A program made the position numbers and the translations under genes. Source: Oscillospiraceae bacterium (GTDB taxonomy: Bacteria > Bacillota > Clostridia > Oscillospirales > Ruminococcaceae). Taken from it: a stretch of 64,000 bases of DNA. Below, piece after piece: positions 35,431-42,109 of this stretch; the first letter of the stretch is position 1; every line of letters starts with the position of its first letter. The notes beneath the pieces were generated by a model that saw nothing but the letters and a program-made list of their open reading frames with translations, had not been told where the DNA came from and made no database searches. Where the stretch lies: assembly GCA_017461565.1 (NCBI GenBank), contig JAFTXQ010000010.1, forward strand, positions 62,001-126,000, read 5' to 3'.

Positions 35431-38400
35431 GGCTTTATGCGCTTGAACGCCTGCGCTACCACAACCAGCACCATCCATGCAAGATTATACATACAAAGAT
35501 AGAAGCTGTTGAGCATATCAAAGAAATTGAATCCGTCGTTTCTGAAATAAGGGGATACGGAAGAACCCTCCTGCACTGTATCAGCGATGCTGTAATTTCC
35601 GAAGAATGCAAAAATGAACACCAGCAGGATACCAAGCGCAACACCGGCGATCTGCACAGCGCAGCCTATCTTTATCTTTTTATAAAGGTTCTTTGCTCCG
35701 TTGATAGCCGAAGCGAACGAGGAGAACGTACCGTCGCAGGAAACTGCGGCACTGCCCTTGGAAACATACTTTGTGCGCTCTTCAAACTCATCATGCGCCT
35801 CATAAGGAATAACACGGACGCTCTCTGCGCCGATATCAAAAAGCTCTGCGATAACGCCCTCGGTTATCATACCATCTACTGTCTTGATGATAAGGCTCAC
35901 TCCGTTGGCTGCAAGCTTTTCAACGTGCTGCTTCACCTGTGAATTCGCATTAAGCTCCACAAAGAACAGCATACACACCTCGCCGCCGACAGCAAGATAA
36001 ACCACCTCATCGTGATTCTTGTTTACAGCGGACTCTTTCTTCGCATCGGGAACTGCTACGCCGTGGGATTTCATGTGGTCACGGTTGCCAAGCAGCACTC
36101 GTCTGCTGCCTATCCAGCCCATAACGCCGAGATTGCTCTCGTAAACACAATTACTTACCTTTTTGAGCAGCGCAGATTTATAGTTGAGCATATTGAAGAA
36201 CGCATCGGCAAGAACGCTGTCTGCGCTTACTGCAAGGCTTGCGGCATAGATGATCGCATCGTCGATCTGGATGTGCTGCGTGCCCTTTGAGCCGTTCTTA
36301 TTGTAATCCCAGATATTATTAACCTTGACTGAATTAACGGGGAACAGGGATTTTGCCTCTACCAGCACAGCACTCGTGTCGCTGACGTCCTCAACGGCGC
36401 TGTAGCCAAGAACGGATGCGTTCTTTCCTGTCAGCACCCTGGAAGCGGTGAGCATAGGAAGCATTACCGTCAGCGTACCGCTGAAGGTCGCACCCAAAGC
36501 AAGCACAGCCGTTGCGGTGGTAGCTCCGAGGGCAACATTTTCCATAAGATAGGAGCTTACAGACATGAAATACGTCATAAGTCCGCCGATAAGAGCTGCT
36601 ACGATAATAGCAGGCGTCATGATACGGGATATTCTGTCGGAGATATCCTCGCAATAAGTTGATATAATGAAATCGCACAGAAGCTCGGTCTTTCTCATGG
36701 ACGCAACCACGGGTATACCTGTGCCTGTACCACGTGCCAGCTTATCGGCACCCTCATCGCTGAGGCACTCGATGAAATATTTTCCACGGTCTCCCGAGAT
36801 GAACGCAAAGTTGTTCTGCGCAGCCTTTACGGTACACAGCTTTGCAACCGTGTTGAAGCACAGCGAGCCAAGCGACACCATAAGATAAACGTGTGCGTTA
36901 TTTGTAACCAGCATGGACGGCTGTGCAAGATAAGCGATTATTGCGACTATCGCACCGACATGAGCGAATGCACAAAGCGTATCTCCGTCGGGCTTGAGCT
37001 TTACAAGGCGTGAAAATCCGTTAGTAACGACGCTGGAGCACGCAGCAAAGCTGAGTATTCCGATAGTGAGATTTGTATAAAGGAAGTTCTGTACATTGAA
37101 CTTGTTGCACAGATCGGAAAGAAGCGGAATACCCTCTATATTAAGACGGAAGATAAGACTTGCGCCGATAGTTGCAAGCAGAAGCAATACAAGTATCACA
37201 AGCCTGCCCATAAGACCCTTTGAAGCACGGTTAAGACGTTCTGTTATAACGGCCTCATCGTCAAGGTCGATCACCTCGGCCTCATCGTCGTAATCGTCAT
37301 CATCCTCTTCTTCATAGTCGGTCTCATCATCGATATCCTCAAGCATAAAGCTTGCTATCCTGCGCTTTTTACGTGCAGCAAGATCATCTGCTTCACGGAT
37401 AGCAGCGACAGGGTCGCTCTTATTGAGGATGCCTGTATCTATAAGCTGCTTTTCATAGTCTATATTCAAAGCGTGCGACGGCATCCTGCCCGGCTCCGAC
37501 AGGTCTGTCAGAGTGACTGTGCGCTCCGCTTCTATATTTTTTTCACGCTGCTCCTTGAGCTTCTTGTTGAGCGAAGCCACAAGCGCCTCGTTGCTGCGGC
37601 GCTGCTTTGCGGTAGCAAACTCTACAACATCTTCATCGTGCGAAGTGTCCACAGGTGTTATCAGCACCTGCTCGACCTTGCGCTCGCTGTCGCTCTTTCT
37701 GCGTGAAGTCACAGGGGAATATTCCTTGACGTGCTCCTCAGCTCCCGAAAGGCGCTTGAGATCGTTTCCTGCAACGGCAAGCGTATCGCCGGATACTGTT
37801 TCGGCGTTTCTGACCTCCACCTCTGCCTTTGCACGTGAATCCATCGGATTTATGGAGTCAAGCAGATCGTCATTGGACTCTGCGGACATATCAGCCTCAA
37901 GCAGTGCACGGTTTATCTCCTCGATACGCTGCTGCTTTCTTATCTGCTGTGTAGCGGTAGTGACAAGATCGCTCCTTGTATGAAAGATTATATCATCATC
38001 TTCGCCTGAAACAGCAGGCTTTACATAAGGCTGAACATACTCACTCTCAGGGATAACGACATCCTGCTCCTCGGTATCAGCGAACAGCTTTGAAGCCTCC
38101 TCGGGAGAGGATATCTCGGCAGTGAAGCCTGTATGATCCTCGACAGTATCTTCAGACTCAGGCACCTCAAATTCCTCAGTAACGGAAGCCAGATCCTCCT
38201 CGGCGCTCTTCGCTGCAAGCTCCAGCTTACGCAGACGCTCTTCCTCCGCTGCACGCTCCGCCTCTATGCGACGCTTTTCCTCTGCCTCGGCTGCAAGACG
38301 TGCTTCCTTTTCACGGCGGCGTGCCTCCGCTTCTGCCTTTGCACGCTCCTGCTCCTCACGGCGCCGCTGAGCCTCCGCCTGTTTGAGTGCCTTCTTTTCC

Positions 38401-38648
38401 TTTGCACGCTCGGCAGCACGTGCGATCTCCTCTGCACGCTTCTGTGCTTCAAGATGCTCTGCGTTCTCCTCTGCCTCAACATCGGCAGCTGTGCGGCGCT
38501 TTTTGCCCGAGCCCCGGATCGCCTCCTCAAGCTCATTTCCGCCGATTATCTCGGTCACGCTTGCGGAATACTCTGCCGCAGGCTTGTCACCCGTGTCACG
38601 CTTTCGGTCTATTTCTGCCAGAATATCGTCAATATTATAATCGGACAT
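35427..38648 (-). CDS. Degenerate P-type ATPase-like membrane protein with long coiled-coil N-terminus
   Basis: A 1073-residue protein. Residues ~40-160 are Lys/Glu/Arg/Ala coiled coil, then ~270 acidic, low-complexity residues. From ~470 it follows a heavy-metal P-type ATPase: two TM pairs, an A-like region, a third TM pair (GATFSGTLTVMLPML), P and N-like parts (RVLLGNRDHMKSHGVAVPD; AANGVSLIIKTVDG) and a final TM pair. Catalytic motifs are gone: the DKTGTLT position (764-770) reads EAKSLFP, TGD is KTVD and GDGxND is lost (SCDGTFSS). It should therefore not hydrolyse ATP by the phospho-Asp route. ATG 38648 has AGGAG at 8 bases. It is coupled to tadA. Confidence 0.75.
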   Translation of the reverse strand: MSDYNIDDILAEIDRKRDTGDKPAAEYSASVTEIIGGNELEEAIRGSGKKRRTAADVEAEENAEHLEAQKRAEEIARAAERAKEKKALKQAEAQRRREEQERAKAEAEARRREKEARLAAEAEEKRRIEAERAAEEERLRKLELAAKSAEEDLASVTEEFEVPESEDTVEDHTGFTAEISSPEEASKLFADTEEQDVVIPESEYVQPYVKPAVSGEDDDIIFHTRSDLVTTATQQIRKQQRIEEINRALLEADMSAESNDDLLDSINPMDSRAKAEVEVRNAETVSGDTLAVAGNDLKRLSGAEEHVKEYSPVTSRRKSDSERKVEQVLITPVDTSHDEDVVEFATAKQRRSNEALVASLNKKLKEQREKNIEAERTVTLTDLSEPGRMPSHALNIDYEKQLIDTGILNKSDPVAAIREADDLAARKKRRIASFMLEDIDDETDYEEEDDDDYDDEAEVIDLDDEAVITERLNRASKGLMGRLVILVLLLLATIGASLIFRLNIEGIPLLSDLCNKFNVQNFLYTNLTIGILSFAACSSVVTNGFSRLVKLKPDGDTLCAFAHVGAIVAIIAYLAQPSMLVTNNAHVYLMVSLGSLCFNTVAKLCTVKAAQNNFAFISGDRGKYFIECLSDEGADKLARGTGTGIPVVASMRKTELLCDFIISTYCEDISDRISRIMTPAIIVAALIGGLMTYFMSVSSYLMENVALGATTATAVLALGATFSGTLTVMLPMLTASRVLTGKNASVLGYSAVEDVSDTSAVLVEAKSLFPVNSVKVNNIWDYNKNGSKGTQHIQIDDAIIYAASLAVSADSVLADAFFNMLNYKSALLKKVSNCVYESNLGVMGWIGSRRVLLGNRDHMKSHGVAVPDAKKESAVNKNHDEVVYLAVGGEVCMLFFVELNANSQVKQHVEKLAANGVSLIIKTVDGMITEGVIAELFDIGAESVRVIPYEAHDEFEERTKYVSKGSAAVSCDGTFSSFASAINGAKNLYKKIKIGCAVQIAGVALGILLVFIFAFFGNYSIADTVQEGSSVSPYFRNDGFNFFDMLNSFYLCMYNLAWMVLVVVAQAFKRIKP

Positions 38649-38671
38649 TTTACACACTCCTGCAAATCAAA

Positions 38672-39403
38672 TCAACGGTGCTTTACAACTTCATACATCA
38701 GTATTCCCGCCGAAACCGAAGCGTTCAGCGAGTTTATCTTTCCATTCATAGGAAGCGACAGTATCATGTCGCAGTTCTCACGGACCAGTCTGCCAAGTCC
38801 GAAGCCCTCCGAACCTATCACAAGCGCAACGCCGCCTGTGAGATCTGCCTTATCATAAGGTGTTCCGTCAGCCTCCATGCCGAACACCCAGATATTTTCC
38901 TTTTTCAGCTGCTTTATAGTATCAACAAGGTTTGCTACCCTTGCGACCTTCATCCACGCCGCCGCACCTGCCGAGGTCTTATAGACCGTAGCATTGAGCG
39001 TTGCGCTCCTGCGCTTGGGGATGATCACTCCATCAGCGCCCGCCGCCTCTGCGGTACGGATTATCGCACCGAGGTTATGGGGATCCTCTATCTCGTCAGC
39101 TATGATGATAAAAGGCGGTTTTCCCTTTTCCTTTGAGACAGCAAGTATCTCCTCAACGGTCGAATAGGACGCAGCGGCAAGATAAGCTGCCGTGCCGCCA
39201 TGCTTCTGTGTGCCTGTCATAGCTGTGAGCTTTTCATCACTCACCTCTTTTATCACTATGCCTTTCTGCTTAGCCAGAGGAATGATCTTTCCGAGAGATA
39301 TCCCTTTCTGCACGTACAGGATATCAAGCTCTGCACCTGAGGTAAGTGACTCTATAACGGAATTTTTACCGTATATTATCTTAACTTCTGTTTCCTTTTC
39401 CAT
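38672..39403 (-). CDS. rlmB: 23S rRNA (guanosine2251-2'-O)-methyltransferase RlmB (SpoU family)
   Basis: A 243-residue SPOUT methyltransferase with an N-terminal substrate-binding part (IYGKNSVIESL) and the three SpoU motifs: DPHNLGAIIRTAEAAG, VIGSEGFGLGRLV and LPMNGKINSLNASVSAGI. Such enzymes 2'-O-methylate rRNA; RlmB acts at G2251 and the length and opening fit RlmB more than TrmH. It is the first gene of the operon, behind a promoter at 39458-39486. Confidence 0.92.
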   Translation of the reverse strand: MEKETEVKIIYGKNSVIESLTSGAELDILYVQKGISLGKIIPLAKQKGIVIKEVSDEKLTAMTGTQKHGGTAAYLAAASYSTVEEILAVSKEKGKPPFIIIADEIEDPHNLGAIIRTAEAAGADGVIIPKRRSATLNATVYKTSAGAAAWMKVARVANLVDTIKQLKKENIWVFGMEADGTPYDKADLTGGVALVIGSEGFGLGRLVRENCDMILSLPMNGKINSLNASVSAGILMYEVVKHR

Positions 39404-39457
39404 AATTATTCCTTTTCTGTTGGTCTTTACTGTATATAGCTACTCATATTCCATTAT

Positions 39458-39486
39458 ATTATATCATATCCGCTCAATTAATGCAA
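39458..39486 (-). promoter_or_regulatory. Promoter of the rlmB operon
   Basis: Minus-strand TTGCAT (39481-39486), 17-base spacer, TATAAT (39458-39463), with TG one base upstream of the -10 (extended). Leader about 50 bases. Confidence 0.8.
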
Positions 39487-39577
39487 TACTTTATATAAAA
39501 TATAATCTTATTTCAAGGAATAAAAAACGTTTTTTCCAAATATCCTGTAATAAAAATCTTACATACGGAGCCAGGAT

Positions 39578-39835
39578 ATGAAGAACTTATTCAAAAAGCA
39601 CCTTACCCCTACCGAGCTTCAGCACAGGCGTCTCGCCATGGAATATACGGAGCTTACCGAAAGACTTCAGCAGATACGGGACAACTTCGACTTTGTAACC
39701 GACCACGATTCCATTGATGCGCTTATCTACGAAGAAAACGCTGTACTATCACGGCTGGCATATTTATATAAGCAAGCAAAGCTGTCAGGAACCAGCCTTG
39801 AAATATACGAAATAAAAAAATCTAAAATTTTTTAA
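39578..39835 (+). CDS. DUF2508 (YaaL-like) family protein
   Basis: An 85-residue cytoplasmic protein matching DUF2508: the block FDFVTDHDSIDALIYEENA is the conserved FD-x-V-T-DPDLIDAAIYE pattern, followed by an amphipathic helix. The family is common beside recR/pro-sigma-K loci in Firmicutes and has no assigned function. Start ATG 39578 with GGAGCCAGGAT upstream. It lies alone between rlmB and the tRNA-Leu gene. Confidence 0.78.
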   Translation: MKNLFKKHLTPTELQHRRLAMEYTELTERLQQIRDNFDFVTDHDSIDALIYEENAVLSRLAYLYKQAKLSGTSLEIYEIKKSKIF

Positions 39836-39854
39836 AAAATTTTTCAAAAAACAC

Positions 39855-39883
39855 TTGACAAACCAAAACTCTTGTGGTATAAT
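39855..39883 (+). promoter_or_regulatory. Promoter of tRNA-Leu
   Basis: Perfect TTGACA (39855-39860) and TATAAT (39878-39883), 17-base spacer. Transcription starts near 39890, 45 bases before the mature tRNA 5' end. Confidence 0.9.
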
Positions 39884-39934
39884 AAACAAGTCGTTAAGAC
39901 AAGGCCACAAAAAAGGTCGAAAACTTAATACTTT

Positions 39935-40021
39935 GCGAGTGTGCTGGAATAGGCAGACAGGCTAGCTTGAGGTGCTAGTGTCCGTATAGACGTGTGGGTT
40001 CAAGTCCCGTCACTCGCACCA
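39935..40021 (+). tRNA. tRNA-Leu (anticodon GAG)
   Basis: An 87-base class II tRNA. Acceptor stem GCGAGTG pairs with CACTCGC (40011-40017), discriminator A and encoded CCA (40019-40021). The anticodon loop CTTGAGG has anticodon GAG at 39969-39971, reading CUU/CUC leucine codons. A long variable arm TGTCCGTATAGACG and the T-loop GGTTCAAGTCC are present. Its 3' end is followed immediately by a strong terminator. Confidence 0.96.
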
Positions 40022-40022
40022 A

Positions 40023-40056
40023 AAAGAGCGTTCCAAAAGGAACGCTCTTTTTATTT
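40023..40056 (+). terminator. Intrinsic terminator of tRNA-Leu
   Basis: 12-bp stem AAAGAGCGTTCC / GGAACGCTCTTT (40023-40034 with 40039-40050), AAAA loop, then TTATTT. It starts 1 base after the tRNA CCA. Confidence 0.95.
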
Positions 40057-40369
40057 ACAAACGCTCGACTCGCAGTACACTAAAGGCACTGCATTTTTTG
40101 TTTTGCAAAAACGCTCGCCGTCGCAGGTTGCCACAGGATTATAGTGCGAGTTTTTTTCGCTCAGCATAGACAAAATCGTCCGATCGGGCGTTTTTTATTA
40201 CCTAAAATAAAGTACACATCGAGTTTTTTACCCATACTAATTATAAAATATCCATACTAGCTTATAAAACAATTATTTAATCCAACACATTCAAACGATC
40301 TTGTCGTTCCGTTTTCCGATTTTTTGCAGTATAATCATATCAACAAATCAAAAAGGAGGTTCATATAAC
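40057..40369 (+). other. Intergenic region between tRNA-Leu and the TetR locus
   Basis: About 310 bases without a gene. Contains two copies of AAACGCTCG (near 40060 and 40109), a possible hairpin CGTCC-GATC-GGGCG followed by TTTTTT (near 40171-40190), the 20-base tandem repeat described separately, and a weak promoter (TTCCGT 40307-40312, TATAAT 40330-40335) that would drive the gene at 40370. Confidence 0.6.
40232..40271. repeat. Two 20-bp tandem near-repeats upstream of the TetR locus
   Basis: CCATACTAATTATAAAATAT at 40232 is followed directly by CCATACTAGCTTATAAAACA at 40252: a 20-base period, about two helical turns. Such paired sites often bind a dimeric regulator; the TetR protein at 40744 is a candidate. 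No protein evidence exists here. Confidence 0.5.
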
Positions 40370-40723
40370 ATGAACACAGACAAGATCTATGCAGAATCTA
40401 TCGCCAAGGAATATGCCCCGAAGGACAATTCAAAAATAATCGCACTTCGCAAGCTTGATGCAAAAGCCAAAAACCCCGCTTCTATTTTCGCTTATACATT
40501 TGGTATAGTCATGTCGCTGGTCGCAGGACTTGGAATGAGCCTTTCGATGCAGGTGATCGGCGGTACGCTCCCACTTACGATTCTCGGCATTGTTATCGGA
40601 ATAATCGGGTTTATTGGAATGAGCATAAACTATCCCATATATAAAAAGATCCTGGAAAACGGAAAAAAGAAGTACGCATTTGAGATAGTGGAGCTTGCCA
40701 GACAGATAAGCGAAGAAAAATAA
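40370..40723 (+). CDS. Small two-TM membrane protein of unknown function
   Basis: A 117-residue protein: a hydrophilic N-terminal ~45 residues, two TM segments (IFAYTFGIVMSLVAGLGMSLSM and GTLPLTILGIVIGIIGFIGMSI regions), and a basic C-terminus. ATG 40370 has AAAAAGGAGG upstream; the longer frame would add 23 residues. Homologues are sometimes labelled dihydropteridine reductase in databases, which the sequence does not support. It is 20 bases before the TetR gene, forming a three-gene unit. Confidence 0.75.
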   Translation: MNTDKIYAESIAKEYAPKDNSKIIALRKLDAKAKNPASIFAYTFGIVMSLVAGLGMSLSMQVIGGTLPLTILGIVIGIIGFIGMSINYPIYKKILENGKKKYAFEIVELARQISEEK

Positions 40724-40743
40724 CCGTTAAAGGGTCACATACT

Positions 40744-41349
40744 ATGAACAAGAATGAAAGCAGATATTTCAACACTGCTGTCAGAATGGATAATGCACTG
40801 ATTTCCATCCTTGAAAAGAAAGACTTTGAATACATAACCATTAAGGAAATATGCGATGCGGCAGGCGTCAATCGCTCTACCTTTTATCTGCATTACGAAA
40901 ACACATCCGACCTTCTGAACGAAGCAACGCAATATATCCTTGACAGATTTTTCTCATATTTTTCAGATGATACCGGAAAAGTAACAGAACGCCTTAAATC
41001 ATGCAGCCTGCACGAACTAATATTCATAACCCCTGAATATATCACACCATACCTCACTTTTATCAAAGAAAACCAGCGCTTATTCATCACCTCTATCCGG
41101 AAATTCGGTTCTATGGGTTTCGGGGATGTATACAATGAATTGTTCATCAACATCTTTGATCCTATCTTGTCAAGGTTTTCTTTATCAGAGACAGAACGAA
41201 TATACATCATCAAATTCTATCTCATGGGCATAACCGCCGTAGTAATGGAATGGCTGGAAAACAGCTGCGAAGAAAGCATAGAGCAAATTTGCAGGATCAT
41301 CATCGATTGCATAATAGGGAAACGTGATGCCTATGTCCAAAATGTATAA
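40744..41349 (+). CDS. TetR-family transcriptional regulator
   Basis: A 201-residue TetR regulator: residues ~10-55 hold the HTH (ALISILEKKDFEYITIKEICDAAGVNRSTFYLHYEN is split by the turn), with a C-terminal helical ligand domain. The HTH wording is typical. It overlaps the next gene and follows a membrane protein, so it probably controls these membrane proteins; the 20-base tandem site upstream is a candidate operator. Confidence 0.9.
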   Translation: MNKNESRYFNTAVRMDNALISILEKKDFEYITIKEICDAAGVNRSTFYLHYENTSDLLNEATQYILDRFFSYFSDDTGKVTERLKSCSLHELIFITPEYITPYLTFIKENQRLFITSIRKFGSMGFGDVYNELFINIFDPILSRFSLSETERIYIIKFYLMGITAVVMEWLENSCEESIEQICRIIIDCIIGKRDAYVQNV

Positions 41350-41914
41350 ATCGGCCTTTTGGGGGCTGTTGGTCAATATGATGTTCAGCGCATACAACAT
41401 TGTGATCGGCGCCTTTTCACATTCATGGTGGTTTCTGACAATCGGAGTCTATTACACCGTACTAAGCATAGTCAGATTTATCATATTAGCTTCAAAGCAC
41501 GAAAACAGCGTTCTTATAAAACGTATGACAGGTATAATGCTGATGATCCTGTCTGTTCCGCTGACGGGGATTGTAATACTGGCGTCGATCAAAGACCGTG
41601 GAATAGTGTTCAACGAGATCATTATGATAACCATAGCTGTATATACTTTCAGCAAGATAGCTTTGGCAACGTATAATTTTATAAGATCAAAACGCCTATC
41701 CTCTGTACGACAAAAAGCATTGAGAAACCTCTCCTTTGCAGATGCCTTTGTTTCAATCTCCTCTTTGCAACGCTCCATGCTTGTATCATTCGGCGATATG
41801 CAGGAAAGTACCGCAAGAGCAATGAATATCGCAACAGGAGCCGCCGTAAGCATTATCGTATTTATTCTTGGTGCCAACCTGTTAAGGAAGAGTAAACAGC
41901 CATCAGACAAATAA
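41327..41914 (+). CDS. Multi-pass membrane protein downstream of TetR
   Basis: A 195-residue protein with about five hydrophobic segments and no recognised family. It overlaps the last 23 bases of the TetR gene. ATG 41327 is preferred since AGGGA (41316-41320) is 6 bases upstream; GTG 41324 and ATG 41333 are alternatives. Its place after TetR suggests it is the regulated output (perhaps a transport or stress membrane protein). A strong terminator follows. Confidence 0.75.
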   Translation: MPMSKMYKSAFWGLLVNMMFSAYNIVIGAFSHSWWFLTIGVYYTVLSIVRFIILASKHENSVLIKRMTGIMLMILSVPLTGIVILASIKDRGIVFNEIIMITIAVYTFSKIALATYNFIRSKRLSSVRQKALRNLSFADAFVSISSLQRSMLVSFGDMQESTARAMNIATGAAVSIIVFILGANLLRKSKQPSDK

Positions 41915-41917
41915 GAC

Positions 41918-41950
41918 AACAGCAGCATCGATGAGCCCGATGCTGCTGTT
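41918..41950 (+). terminator. Intrinsic terminator after the TetR locus
   Basis: 13-bp stem AACAGCAGCATCG / CGATGCTGCTGTT (41918-41930 with 41938-41950), 7-base loop, then TTTTA. Confidence 0.93.
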
Positions 41951-42030
41951 TTTTATGCGCATGCAAATACTTGTTCGCTCGCACTGATAATAACACATTG
42001 AAATCTTTTACAAGCCATAACAATTTACGA

Positions 42031-42059
42031 TTGACTAAGCCATGCTTTTATGATATGAT
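42031..42059 (+). promoter_or_regulatory. Promoter of the GH3 beta-glucosidase
   Basis: TTGACT (42031-42036), 17-base spacer, TATGAT (42054-42059) with a TG one base upstream of the -10. No cre-like or palindromic operator was recognised near it. Confidence 0.75.
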
Positions 42060-42109
42060 ATTATTCAACAGACATCCATTTTAAATCAATGTTGAACGGA
42101 GAGCATATC

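Noticed and set aside
39935-40200. tRNA-Leu as an integration site with an adjacent island
   Set aside because: No integrase, no repeated tRNA end and no foreign-looking genes follow; the next genes are a TetR locus and housekeeping-like sequence.
40370-40723. Annotation of the small membrane protein as dihydropteridine reductase
   Set aside because: A label seen for similar short proteins, but this one has two TM segments and no NAD-binding motif.
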